Below are positions 35,960 through 45,859 of a DNA stretch of 64,000 bases, in pieces. The translations under genes and the position numbers were made by a program. This DNA is from Marinomonas phaeophyticola (GTDB lineage: Bacteria > Pseudomonadota > Gammaproteobacteria > Pseudomonadales > Marinomonadaceae): the NCBI RefSeq assembly GCF_026966905.1, contig NZ_JAPUBN010000020.1, positions 124,001-188,000 on the forward strand, written 5' to 3'. The notes beneath the pieces were generated by a model. That model was not told where the DNA came from and searched no databases. It saw only the letters and a list, made by a program, of their open reading frames with translations. Positions within the stretch are counted from its first letter, which is position 1. Each line of letters starts with the position of its first letter.

Positions 35960-36895
35960 TTATTTCTCTTTTGAAATATCTTTATTTTGATTGAACTTCC
36001 ATAGCTCGTTATAGCTAATAAGGCTTTCAATTTCATCTATATAATCTTGACCTCTTTCTGAATAACTGTGTAGTCCAGATGCTAAGGTTAATCCCGTAAT
36101 CTCTTGTCCGTTTTGGCGCAATTCGGATCTTTTTTCTCTCAGGTCTGCGTAAGCCCTATTTATGTTCAAATTATCAATGTAAGCAAAAACAGATTGTCTG
36201 GCATTTTTAAACCTTCTGACTTCATGTTCTGCTTCATCGTCTCTCTGTTCAGGAACAAGACCACACCCTTTTCTGAAGCACCATTGTCCGAAATAATTAT
36301 TTCCTTCTAAAGCGAACCTTGATGTACCCCAAGCGGACTCATTTGCGGCTTGAGCCAACACTAAAGATTCAGGGATTATATCCACGTATAAAAGCAATTC
36401 GGAGATACTTTCATGAGTATAAACATCCACTTTTTCTAATTTAAATATTTCTCGTAATGCTTTTAACCATCTCTTATCCTCTCTTGAAGGCGGTTCTTCA
36501 CTGGCTAAAATGGTATAAATTTTTTCTCTATCCCTGACTAATAAGCTGTTCTTTTCAATAACAAAAGGGAGGAGGTAGTTAAAAAAGGCGTCTTTTCTTT
36601 CTCGAATGTCATTTATGTTGGCGAAGTCTGGAGGTGTGTGTTGCGATGCTATCTTGATTTTATCTTGAGCATCATTGTTTTCTAGCTCATCCAATTCTAT
36701 TGTTTCTTCAATAGGTGTCTCTTCTTCTGTTTGAGCATATCTCTCAGAAGGTTGTTTAGACGAATTTTTATTAATCGAAGGTGTCGTATTTTCGATCAAA
36801 CTATTATTCGGTTCTGATTGTTCAACAGGTTCCAGTTTTAGCCATAAAATGAATATAACTAAGAAGGAAAGTACCCATAATATTTTTCGTTCCAT
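35960..36895 (-). CDS. Bax-like glucosaminidase-family protein, membrane-anchored
   Basis: About 311 residues from ATG 36895 (a longer frame starts at GTG 36955). Residues 3-20 form a membrane anchor, then an acidic Glu/Asn/Ser-rich linker to about 90. The C-terminal domain has LVLAQAANESAWGTSRFALEGNNYFGQWCFRKGCGLVP, the glucosaminidase/Bax core with its catalytic Glu, and VFAYIDNLNINRAYADLR. Likely a periplasmic cell-wall or glycan hydrolase. E. coli Bax lacks a firmly established role. Confidence 0.85.
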   Translation of the reverse strand: MERKILWVLSFLVIFILWLKLEPVEQSEPNNSLIENTTPSINKNSSKQPSERYAQTEEETPIEETIELDELENNDAQDKIKIASQHTPPDFANINDIRERKDAFFNYLLPFVIEKNSLLVRDREKIYTILASEEPPSREDKRWLKALREIFKLEKVDVYTHESISELLLYVDIIPESLVLAQAANESAWGTSRFALEGNNYFGQWCFRKGCGLVPEQRDDEAEHEVRRFKNARQSVFAYIDNLNINRAYADLREKRSELRQNGQEITGLTLASGLHSYSERGQDYIDEIESLISYNELWKFNQNKDISKEK

Positions 36896-37169
36896 AACTA
36901 ATAGAAACCTATGCGTATTAAAAAAGCGGTCGCGCGCAATTGTATAAACTAACACATTACTGTGGAGCCTGAAAATAGAGCCATTTTGTAGGTATATTAT
37001 TGCGAAAAAAAGCGACGAAAGACAGCTTTTGTATGTAGTTCATTATTTTTACTTGTTTTCTAGCATGCGTTATATCGTGTTCATGTATGTTAAGCATTGT
37101 ACAAAAGAGGGATTATTGATGAAAAAAAGCATATTAAAGGCAGAATACCGACCTATTCTATGATTAAAG

Positions 37170-38332
37170 GTGTTCAAAAATACTGCTATGCCTAAAAAGT
37201 TAAGCGTACTGCTCATGCCATTACTTGTCATTACTGTGTGCTTATACGCAGGGGTTTACATGTATTTGGCGCCAGCCGTTTGGCTAACTGTTCTCCTTTA
37301 TTTGCCCTTTGCTCTCGTCGTCGTACTTGTTTTGCTTGCTTGGCACTTTAATAAAGGGCGTCTATTGATCATTTCTTTTTTGCTAGGAATTCCTCTCTAT
37401 CAATTATTTTTTTCTTTAGAGGGTTCTCTATCTTTAGGTTATTTAATGGTGGTTATTTTAAATTTATCTATTGTTTCTCTAATACAGGAGAGAGGTTTTT
37501 TTAATCGATTTGCTATTAATCGAATTGCTTTTATGGGGATGTTATTTGCCTGGTGTATTGCGTTTGAAAAAGGGTGGATATCATTTTTTTCCTGAATGAA
37601 GCTGTTTTGGAGGGGCAGCATTACACTTGGTCAAGCGTGCTGTTGATTTTGATTATTGTTGGGTGTTTATTATCAGGAATTATTCATTGGTGGCAAAGTG
37701 CTAATGCTTTGTGTACGAGTATTTTTATTACCCAAGTTGCTCTATTGATTGTGTTCTATATTGTTAATGTAAAAGAGCAAGCGTCTTTGCTAATGTCAGG
37801 TACCCTTCTAATTTGGGTGCTATATTTATTAATAGAGAGCCATAAAATGGCTTATATAGATGATCTGACTCAGATAAATAGTCGGAGGGCTTTGAATGAA
37901 AAACTGTTAGCCCTCCCTAAAAATTATATTGTTGTCATGGCTGATATAGATCACTTTAAGAAATTTAATGATACCTATGGTCACGATATGGGGGATTCAG
38001 TACTTTATCGTGTTGCTCAAGAACTCGCTAAAGTAGAGCAGGGAGGTAAAGTGTTTCGCTATGGTGGAGAAGAATTTACGATTTTGTTTTTTAATAAGCA
38101 GTGGTCTGATATTGAAGACAGTTTAGAACACCTAAGAGAATCTGTTCAAAATATGAAAGTGAGTGTATTCGATGTCAAGAAAGGCACTCAGAAAAATGTT
38201 CAGGTTACGGTCAGTATGGGGGCTTGTGAGTCTCAATCAAGTACTGATTCAGAGCAGATATTTAAGTTTGCGGATGATGCCTTGTATAAAGCTAAACGTA
38301 ACGGTAGAAACAGAATAGAATTAAAAAAATAG
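37170..38332 (+). CDS. Membrane GGDEF diguanylate cyclase (apparent one-base frameshift near 37,587)
   Basis: Two frames, 37170-37595 and 37574-38332, join if one T is added to the T7 run at 37584-37590, giving about 387 residues. The N-terminal half has about eight hydrophobic helices; the GGDEF domain begins at MAYIDDLTQINSRRALNE, with ADIDHFKKFNDTYGHDMGD and the active-site GGEEF. No RxxD inhibitory site precedes GGEEF, so product inhibition is unlikely. It should make cyclic di-GMP in response to a membrane-sensed signal. Start is GTG 37170 or ATG 37188. Confidence 0.85.
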
Positions 38333-38371
38333 AAAAGTTGAACAAGTGGTCAAAAAATGTAGTTAAGTCTA

Positions 38372-38400
38372 TTGTTTAAAGAAAATATTGTGTTTATAAT
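38372..38400 (+). promoter_or_regulatory. Candidate sigma-70 promoter without a downstream gene
   Basis: TTGTTT (38372-38377) and a perfect TATAAT (38395-38400) are 17 nt apart, the ideal spacing. No ORF follows before a strong terminator at 38565-38587. Confidence 0.5.
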
Positions 38401-38406
38401 TTGCTT

Positions 38407-38587
38407 TATGAAATTTTCGTTTTATTGACGTGTTTCAAAAAAACATCTCATTTGATGATGTAGAAATCACACTATCAAATAGATAACTGAGCCAACGTGG
38501 TGCAACAGTTTAAACAATGATGAATGCCTATAGTCATTGAGTTAATTTGTTGTGAGGGGAAATAGGGAGCAATTGCTCCCTTTTTTT
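38407..38587 (+). ncRNA. Candidate small RNA (~180 nt)
   Basis: The interval from the predicted start to the terminator has no reading frame with a ribosome binding site. It ends in GGGAGC-AATT-GCTCCC followed by T7, an intrinsic terminator of sRNA type. It lies between the GGDEF gene and the TetR gene. The call rests on promoter plus terminator only; it could also be a 3' region of the GGDEF transcript. The wider stretch 38333-38773 holds nothing else I recognise. Confidence 0.38.
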
Positions 38588-38773
38588 ATTGAAAAATTTT
38601 TAAAAGTTAATTTATCGATTACATTAGTATTTTTTCTGCTGTCTTAAATACGTGATCCTTTTTCCTTTATTAAAAGGATGTTATTGTATTCTCCGTGCTA
38701 TCCCTTCTGTATCAATTTTTACTAGCCTCGTACAGGCTAACGTGATTTACAATTCTTATTGAGAGGTGTCCTT

Positions 38774-39415
38774 TTGTTGACAGATACAAAGCGTGCTAAG
38801 GATCAGTTAAAAATCCATATACGTGAACAAAATCAAGCGCATATTTTGAACTGCGCCGAAAAAGTTTTTGCTAGGCAGGGATTAGCTAAAACAACAACTC
38901 AAATGATTGCTGATGAAGCCGAATTGCCTAAAGCGAATATTCATTACTATTTCCGCTCTAAGAAAGATCTTCTTGAAGCCGTTTTAGAAAATATTTTAGA
39001 GTTGTGGTTAGATTCAGTAAGTGCATTTGATGAAGATGACTCACCAAAATTCTCATTTACACGTTATATTTGTGAAAAAATAGATCATTCTCGAGAGCAT
39101 GCTAATGCATCGAAAGTGTTTGCAATGGCGTTAATGGGCGAAGAACCTTTCGTATTGGAGTTTTTGAAGGAGAGGTTTGTTGTTGAATTGGCAAGAGAAA
39201 AGCGCATCATCGAGAGCTGGGTAGAGAAAGGGTTGATGAAACCGGTCTCAACAGAGCATTTATTTATAAGTTTATGGGCAATGACTCAAACTTATGCGGA
39301 CTTCGATGCTCAAATAAAGATTGTTCTCAATAAACCTAAGCTAGAAGAGGACGACTTTGAAGAGGCGAAAGACTTTATTATTCAAATGACACTTGCTGCT
39401 TGTGGAATTCAATAA
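38774..39415 (+). CDS. TetR-family transcriptional regulator
   Basis: About 213 residues. The N-terminal helix-turn-helix (AHILNCAEKVFARQGLAKTTTQMIADEAELPKANIHYYFRSKKDLLEAVLE) is canonical, and the C-terminal ligand-binding part resembles the RutR branch. I start at TTG 38774, seven nt after GAGAGG; the longer frame from 38759 includes the ribosome binding site. A LysE-type exporter follows after 17 bp, so it probably controls that exporter. Ligand unknown. Confidence 0.88.
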   Translation: MLTDTKRAKDQLKIHIREQNQAHILNCAEKVFARQGLAKTTTQMIADEAELPKANIHYYFRSKKDLLEAVLENILELWLDSVSAFDEDDSPKFSFTRYICEKIDHSREHANASKVFAMALMGEEPFVLEFLKERFVVELAREKRIIESWVEKGLMKPVSTEHLFISLWAMTQTYADFDAQIKIVLNKPKLEEDDFEEAKDFIIQMTLAACGIQ

Positions 39416-39432
39416 TTAAGAGATAACGAGTC

Positions 39433-40056
39433 ATGACAGTTGAAAGCGGTGTTACCTTTTTTATTGCCATTTTCATTTTCGGAATTACACCTGGTCCGGG
39501 AGTATTTGCCATACTAGCTCGAAGTATGGTTCATGGCGCCCAGTCTTGTTTGTGGTTAAGCATTGGGATGGTGATTAGTGACATCGCTTACTTAGTTATG
39601 GCCTGTTTAGGGTTAGCTACGGTAGCAGCGACATGGGAAGAACTATTTATTGCGATTCGCATTATTGGGGCTGTATATCTTGTTTATCTTGGGTGGAAAA
39701 TGTGGACGACTAAAGTTGAAATTGACGAATCGTCTTTTGATCGCCGTTCACAAGTAGGGAGTGTTATTGCTAGCTTTGTTCAAGGGTTCCTTATTTCGGC
39801 ATCTAATCCTAAGGTAATTATCTTTTACATTGCTTTTTTACCGACTTTTATAGATTTAACGCTGCTAAGTTCCCAAGATGTTGTTGTAGCGTCTGTGCTG
39901 ACATTCTTTGCTTTACTGTGTGGGCTGACTCTTATCGCTTTTGGTGCTTCACAGGCGAAACGCTTCTTAAGATCAGAGAAGTCAATGAAAGGTTTGAACC
40001 GAATTGCAGGTACTATAATGGCTAGCGCAGGAATCTACATAGGATTACGGGGGTAG
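39433..40056 (+). CDS. LysE/RhtB-family amino-acid exporter
   Basis: A 207-residue, six-helix membrane protein. FGITPGPGVFAILARSMVHGAQSCLWLSIGM is the family signature with the conserved PGP, followed by VYLVYLGWKMW and FLISASNPKVIIFYIAFLPTF. Such proteins export amino acids or homoserine lactone-like compounds; the substrate cannot be read from sequence. Operon with the TetR gene; converges on upp. Confidence 0.9.
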   Translation: MTVESGVTFFIAIFIFGITPGPGVFAILARSMVHGAQSCLWLSIGMVISDIAYLVMACLGLATVAATWEELFIAIRIIGAVYLVYLGWKMWTTKVEIDESSFDRRSQVGSVIASFVQGFLISASNPKVIIFYIAFLPTFIDLTLLSSQDVVVASVLTFFALLCGLTLIAFGASQAKRFLRSEKSMKGLNRIAGTIMASAGIYIGLRG

Positions 40057-40085
40057 CACTTCTTCACGAAGTGATTATAAATAAT

Positions 40086-40114
40086 AAAAAAGACCTTATC
40101 TGAAGGTCTTTTTT
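40086..40114. terminator. Bidirectional terminator between lysE-like gene and upp
   Basis: AAAAAAGACCTT/AAGGTCTTTTTT with loop ATCTG. A6 and T6 flanks make it functional for both convergent genes. Confidence 0.93.
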
Positions 40115-40127
40115 ATATCATTTTCTG

Positions 40128-40784
40128 TTAACGCGTACCATAAATACGATCGCCAGCATCGCCAACCCCTGGGCGAATATAAGCATGTTCATCTAACTCT
40201 CTATCGATTGAGCCAATATACATTGGAACGTCACTGTGCTCTTCTTTAAAGGCTTCTATACCTTCTGGCGCGGCAAAAAGACAGATAAAACGAATGTCTT
40301 TAGCCCCCATTTTTTTCATTTTTTCAATAGCGGCGGCAGCGGAGTTGCCAGTTGCTAGCATCGGGTCAACGACAATTATGGTACGCTCATCAATCGAATG
40401 TGGCATCTTTAAATAATAATCTACAGGTTGTTTTGTTTCTGGATCTCGATACATTCCAATGTGACCTACACGTGCTGAAGGAGACAGTTTTAACACCCCT
40501 TCAGCTAGACCATTTCCTGCTCTCATAATAGTTACTATACATAGTTTTTTACCTTTTAGAACGGGGCACATAGCCTTTTCTAGAGGGGTTTCTACCTCAA
40601 TATCAATTGTTTCTAAATCTCTTGTCGCTTCGTATCCAATTAAGGTTCCAAGTTCTTCAACGAGCATTCGAAACTCTCTAGTGCTGGTGTTTTTATCTCG
40701 TAAACTGGTCAGTTTATGCTGTACAAAAGGGTGATCAATAACGGTGATATCTGGGTATTTTTTTAAAATATCAGCTGATTTCAT
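40128..40784 (-). CDS. upp: Uracil phosphoribosyltransferase
   Basis: Makes UMP from uracil and PRPP. The 218-residue protein aligns across its length with Upp: [16 protein letters not shown], the PRPP loop [67 protein letters not shown], the last containing the uracil-binding GxGDAGDR. About ten residues longer than E. coli Upp at the N-terminus. Single gene with its own promoter. Confidence 0.95.
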   Translation of the reverse strand: MKSADILKKYPDITVIDHPFVQHKLTSLRDKNTSTREFRMLVEELGTLIGYEATRDLETIDIEVETPLEKAMCPVLKGKKLCIVTIMRAGNGLAEGVLKLSPSARVGHIGMYRDPETKQPVDYYLKMPHSIDERTIIVVDPMLATGNSAAAAIEKMKKMGAKDIRFICLFAAPEGIEAFKEEHSDVPMYIGSIDRELDEHAYIRPGVGDAGDRIYGTR

Positions 40785-40970
40785 AAAATTAGCTCCTTTA
40801 ATATAGGTTTGAAAAAGGGTTTTCTTTTTTCAGATGGTAAAATAATAGCATATAGCGGATAAATATTATGTGTTTGTTTTCATTTGCTTATAGTTGTAAT
40901 CATCACTTTTGTCATTACATAGATAAAAAGATATTTGTGAGTTCCATTACCTGATTCACTGAGAAAGTAT

Positions 40971-43420
40971 ATGAATAATGATGAAGAATACCTAGAAGAC
41001 ACTGTTACTGACGATACCCAACATAATGATTTGCTGGAAGATTCTGATGTTGTTATCGATGATCCTAAAGCATTAGCCTTACCTGAGGATGTTTTGCCCG
41101 ATACACTTTATTTGCTGCCAATATCCAGTCGACCTTTTTTTCCAGCTCAGGTTCAGCCCGTTATGGTAGATGCGAACCCTTGGGAGGAAACATTAGAAAA
41201 AATTTCTGATGTTCATCAAAATGTGGTGGGGCTGGTATACGCTGAAAAAGTAAAAGCAGGGATGCCATCTATTAATGATTTTAGATCCATTGGTTGTGTG
41301 GCAAGAGTGCATAAAGCCGCTTTAGAAAATGACAAAATGACGTTCCTAGCTCAAGGAATCAAGCGTTTTGAAGTGATTGAATGGCTGAATGAAGATGCGC
41401 CTTATTTAGCGAGAGTTAGATATTTAACGGATAGCAAAGTTAAAGATGATGAGTCCAAAGCGTACACAATCGCGTTACTTGATAGTATTAAACAGCTGAT
41501 TCGTCTTAACCCACTATTTAGTGAAGATTTAAAACAGTATTTAGGCCGTTTTTCATTTAACGAACCTGGCCTGTTAGCCGATTTTGCTTCCTCTATCACC
41601 TCTGCTGAACCTGAAGAGTTATATGAGGTGTTAGCGACTCATGCGATTCAACCTAGATTAAATTTAGCATTGATTTTGATAAAAAAAGAATTGGAGATTG
41701 CAAGACTACAAAATGAAATTAGTGCAGAGGTAAATGAAAAACTGAGCCAGCATCAGAGAGAGTTTTTCTTAAAAGAACAACTTAAAGTGATTCAAAAAGA
41801 GTTGGGCCTAACTAAAGACGATAAAACATCAGATTTAGATACCTTTAAAGAGCGATTGTTAGGAAAGACGATTCCAGAGTCTGTACAAATTAAGGTTGAT
41901 GAAGAGTTGAATAAGTTAGGTGTATTAGAGCCCGGTTCACCTGAATACGGTGTCACACGTAACTACCTTGATTGGGCGACCTCTCTTCCTTGGGGTGTTC
42001 ATTCTGATGATAACTTGGATATTAAAGCGGCCAGAGACGTTCTTGAAAAACAACACGCAGGCTTAGATGATGTCAAAGATCGAATTGTCGAGTTTCTTGC
42101 GTTAGGTGCTCATCGTCAAGAAATGGGAGGGTCGATTATGTTGCTTGTTGGTCCGCCTGGCGTTGGTAAAACCTCAATAGGTAAATCCATAGCGGATGCA
42201 TTAAATCGTAAATTTTATCGTTTCAGCTTAGGTGGAATGCGCGATGAAGCCGAAATTAAAGGACATCGTAGAACTTATATTGGCGCTTTACCTAGTAAGT
42301 TTGTACAAGCGTTGAAAGATGTACAAGTTGAAAATCCCGTTATCATGCTCGATGAAGTCGATAAAATTGGTTCATCTTTTCAGGGTGATCCTGCTTCGGC
42401 TTTACTAGAAGCCCTTGATCCTGAACAAAACTCGGAATTTCTTGATCATTACTTGGATATGAGAATTGATCTGTCTAAAACCTTGTTTGTTTGTACTGCA
42501 AACCAATTAGATACTATACCTGCCCCTTTATTAGATCGCATGGATGTTATCAGACTTTCTGGATATACGGCAGAAGAAAAGTTAGCCATTGCGAAACAAC
42601 ACTTATGGCCAAAATTACTGAAGAAAAATAAATTACTTAAGAAGCAACTAAATATAACGGATGCCGCCTTAAAGCATGTAATTGAAGACTATGCCCGTGA
42701 AGCGGGTGTTCGAGGTATGGATAAACTGCTACAAAAAATACTTCGAAAGTCCGTTGTGCAGCTTATGTTGAATGAGGCTGATAGTATTAATGTGGGTGTT
42801 AAAGACATAGAAACCTTGCTAGGTATGCCTTATTTCAGAGCAGAGAAAAGTATTCGTGGTGTGGGTGTGGTCACAGGATTAGCGTGGACGTCTATGGGGG
42901 GGCGACCTTGCCTATTGAAGCCAACAAAATTCATGAGTTAAGCCGTGGGTTGAAATTAACCGGAAAACTTGGTGAGGTCATGAAAGAATCCGCTGAAATA
43001 GCCTATTCTTATGTTTGTTCCCATACTAAGTCTTATCAATTACATCCTGAGTTTTTTGATAAGTGTCTTATCCATTTACATGTGCCAGAAGGGGCCACCC
43101 CTAAAGATGGGCCAAGTGCTGGCGTGACCATGGCAACCGCTTTAATGTCTCTGGCTAGAAGTGAACCAATAAAAAGACCGCTTGCTATGACAGGAGAGCT
43201 CACTTTAACTGGTCAAGTCCTTGCGGTTGGAGGTATTCGAGAAAAAGTTATTGCGGCAAAACGTATAAAAATACATGAACTCATTCTTCCTGAGGCCAAT
43301 CGCCGCGATTATGAAGAGTTGCCAGATACTATTAAAGATGGAATGACGGTGCATTTTGCTAGCCGTTATTCCGATGTTGAAAAAGTGGTATTTGATAAGA
43401 AGGCGACTGAAGTACATTAA
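40971..43420 (+). CDS. lon: ATP-dependent protease Lon/La family (apparent one-base frameshift near 42,899)
   Basis: About 816 residues when joined. Acidic N-terminal extension (residues 1-37), the Lon substrate domain, a helical region (SQHQREFFLKEQLKVIQKELG), AAA+ with Walker A GPPGVGKTSI and Walker B VIMLDEVDKIG. The protease half, with catalytic Ser in PKDGPSAGVTMATA and Lys in GIREKVIAAKR, is in a second frame from about 42,900. One added G in the G7 run at 42896-42902 gives AWTSMGGATLPIE. The acidic extension suggests it may be a second, AsrA-like Lon rather than the housekeeping copy. Confidence 0.9.
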
Positions 43421-43429
43421 ATATAGCGT

Positions 43430-43460
43430 AAACCCTAAAACTATTCATTTTTTAGGGTTT
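43430..43460 (+). terminator. First hairpin after lon
   Basis: AAACCCTAAAA pairs with TTTTAGGGTTT across a short loop. No T-tract follows, so it may stabilise the mRNA end rather than terminate. Confidence 0.5.
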
Positions 43461-43494
43461 GTTAGAATTGGGATACATGAGAAAATAAATAAAG

Positions 43495-43527
43495 CCGAAC
43501 GTGCTTCATAGCGTGTTCGGTTTTTTT
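43495..43527 (+). terminator. Terminator upstream of the MATE gene
   Basis: CCGAACGTGC/GCGTGTTCGG, a 10-bp stem including two G-U pairs, loop TTCATA, then T7. It lies 75 bp after lon and 35 bp before the MATE start, and so isolates the pump gene from lon. Confidence 0.9.
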
Positions 43528-43561
43528 ATTGGTATTCTTTTCGTCACATTTGGAGATGCAA

Positions 43562-44944
43562 ATGCCTACAAGGGCAAAATTTACTCAAGGTTCGACATTA
43601 AAGCATGTTGTGGTGATGTCCGCGACAGGTGCTCTCGGGCTTATGTGTATGTTTCTGGTTGACCTTGTTGATATGTGGTTTCTATCCATGCTTGGAAAAA
43701 AAGAGGCGGTTGCCGCGGTTGGCTTTGCTAGTACCATCTTATTTTTTACGATTTCAATCAGTATTGCGGTCTCTATTGCCGCCACGGCTCTTATCTCTAG
43801 AGCTGTAGGGGCTGGAGATATGGCGTTAGCTAAACGACGTTCAGTCAACTCGCTTGCTTATGGGGTGGTTTTGTCCTCTGCTCTTGTTTGGTTTATCTAT
43901 CCTAATATACCGAATTTACTTTTGTATATTGGAGCGGGGAGTAAAACGTTAGATTTATCCATTGAGTATTTGCAAATCCTAATTTTGGGCATGCCTGCGG
44001 TTATGATTGCCATGATAGGGTCAGGAATCATGAGGGCCATCGGTGATGCAAGAAGAGCTATGTATGCGACACTTATTGGTGGTCTGGTGAATGCGTTGCT
44101 TGACCCTATTTTTATTTTCGCATTCGGTTTAGAGGTTCAAGGGGCGGCGATAGCGTCTTTGATTGCGCGAATTTCCATGGTAGGAGTCACTTACTACTGT
44201 GTTATTCATCTTCATAAGATGTTGGCTCAATTTGACCTCTTGGATTTTTATCATGATATTAAGGTTATTTCGTTAATTGCTGTTCCTGCAATGCTGACGA
44301 ACTTATCATCACCATTGGCTAATTTAATCGTGATGGAACATACAGCGGCTTTCGGAGATGAGGTTGTGGCGGGTATTGCCATTATTGGTCGTATCATTCC
44401 TGTTGTGTTTGGAGGTTTGTTTGCGCTTTCTGGCGCTGTTGGACCTATCTTGGGACAAAACTTTGGTGCAAAATCCTTTGACCGGATGAAAAGCACTTTG
44501 ACGAGTGCGGTTATTTACAGTTTTTGTTATTGCCTGGTTATGTGTTTGCTGCTTTACCTATCCCAAAGTTGGTTGATTGAGACCTTTAATGCAACAGGTA
44601 CAACAGCTGATTTAATTCAATTTTTTGCTACTGTTATATCCTTTAGCTTCTTTTTTCAAAGCTTATTATTTATAGCTCTTGCTACCTTTAATAATCTTGG
44701 GCGTCCTTATGTTGGAACCGGATTGAATTTTGCTCGTGCAACCTTAGGAACTTGGCCTTTAATTATTGTTTTTTCATGGATTATGGGAGCTGAAGGCATA
44801 TTGTTTGGTCAAGCTGTAGGGTCTATTATCTTTGGTTGTGTTGGGTTTGTTATGGCCAAGAAATATATCTCTGAGTTAGAGCATAAAGATGAAGAGACAC
44901 TAAAAATAGATTCGAGTATTAATTACGACGAAATGGCCTCCTAG
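43562..44944 (+). CDS. MATE-family multidrug/metabolite efflux pump
   Basis: A 460-residue protein with 12 predicted helices and the internally repeated MATE fold: FLVDLVDMWFLSMLGKKEAVAAVGFAS (first half) and AFGDEVVAGIAIIGRIIPVVFGGLFALSGAVGPILGQNFGA (second half). I start at ATG 43562 with TTGGAGA upstream; a longer frame begins at 43529 within the terminator. Cation-driven export; substrate unknown. A strong terminator precedes it, so its promoter must be between that and the start, or expression depends on readthrough. Confidence 0.88.
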   Translation: MPTRAKFTQGSTLKHVVVMSATGALGLMCMFLVDLVDMWFLSMLGKKEAVAAVGFASTILFFTISISIAVSIAATALISRAVGAGDMALAKRRSVNSLAYGVVLSSALVWFIYPNIPNLLLYIGAGSKTLDLSIEYLQILILGMPAVMIAMIGSGIMRAIGDARRAMYATLIGGLVNALLDPIFIFAFGLEVQGAAIASLIARISMVGVTYYCVIHLHKMLAQFDLLDFYHDIKVISLIAVPAMLTNLSSPLANLIVMEHTAAFGDEVVAGIAIIGRIIPVVFGGLFALSGAVGPILGQNFGAKSFDRMKSTLTSAVIYSFCYCLVMCLLLYLSQSWLIETFNATGTTADLIQFFATVISFSFFFQSLLFIALATFNNLGRPYVGTGLNFARATLGTWPLIIVFSWIMGAEGILFGQAVGSIIFGCVGFVMAKKYISELEHKDEETLKIDSSINYDEMAS

Positions 44945-44961
44945 TGGCATTCTTTACTGAT

Positions 44962-45720
44962 TTACTCTTTTTTTGCCCATAAAAGAAATTCTCTATTACC
45001 ATCTCCTCCTTTAATTGGGCTTTCCGTATAGCTTTGAATTGACAGGCCTAGTTCTTTGACTAGATGACAAATGCGTTCTTCCACTTGTTTAAATAGATTA
45101 GGGTCTTTTACGATGCCTCCTTTGCCGATTCCTTCTTTACCGACTTCAAATTGTGGCTTTACCAGAGAAATTAAGTGGCCGCTATCTGTCAATAACTCAG
45201 GGAGTTGAGGCAGTATTTTTTCTTGAGATATAAAAGAAACATCCATAACGGCCAAATCAAATCCATTTTTGGGAAAGTGTTCTCCTAAATCATCCACGCT
45301 AAGATTACGTGCATTCACCCCTTCTAAGCAGATAACTCTAGGATCTTTGATGAGAGAGGTGTCCAGTTGATCATGTCCCACTTCCACTCCCACTACTTTT
45401 TCAGCACCGTGTTGTAAGGCGCAGTCGGTAAAGCCTCCGGTAGATTGACCAACATCTAAGACCTGGAAGTTGCTGATATCGAGTTGAGAGTATTCTAAAG
45501 CACCGACTAATTTAAGGGCTCCTCGTGAAACAAACTGGTCTGCCTCGCTGTGTTGCAGCTGAATTTCAGCTTCAGGATCAATTTTAAAGCTCGGTTTTGT
45601 AATTAAGGTAAGCTCTCCTTTTAGATTAACGAAGACTCTTTTTTCGTTAATAAAGGTTTGAGCTTGGGAGCGTGATTTAGCTATGTTTTTTTCAGTAAGA
45701 ACGATATCAATGCGCTTCAT
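44962..45720 (-). CDS. tlyA: TlyA-family rRNA (cytidine-2'-O-)-methyltransferase
   Basis: N-terminal S4 RNA-binding domain (RIDIVLTEKNIAKSRSQAQTFINEKRVFVN) and an FtsJ-type SAM methyltransferase: FVSRGALKLVGALEY, LDVGQSTGGFTDCALQHGAEKVVGVEVGHDQL and VSFISQEKILPQL. 252 residues, usual for the short form. Some family members were called hemolysins; methylation of 16S/23S rRNA is the supported activity. Converges with the MATE gene 17 bp away. Confidence 0.92.
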   Translation of the reverse strand: MKRIDIVLTEKNIAKSRSQAQTFINEKRVFVNLKGELTLITKPSFKIDPEAEIQLQHSEADQFVSRGALKLVGALEYSQLDISNFQVLDVGQSTGGFTDCALQHGAEKVVGVEVGHDQLDTSLIKDPRVICLEGVNARNLSVDDLGEHFPKNGFDLAVMDVSFISQEKILPQLPELLTDSGHLISLVKPQFEVGKEGIGKGGIVKDPNLFKQVEERICHLVKELGLSIQSYTESPIKGGDGNREFLLWAKKE

Positions 45721-45859
45721 GGGGGGATAGGGGTGCTATAAAAGTGGTGAATATTGAATGAGTTAAAAATTCTATCAAAAAAAACATGTTGTCTATAGAA
45801 ATATCTGATTAAATATAAAATTATTATGACAATAAACATCAAATAAGCGTGAGGTGATT

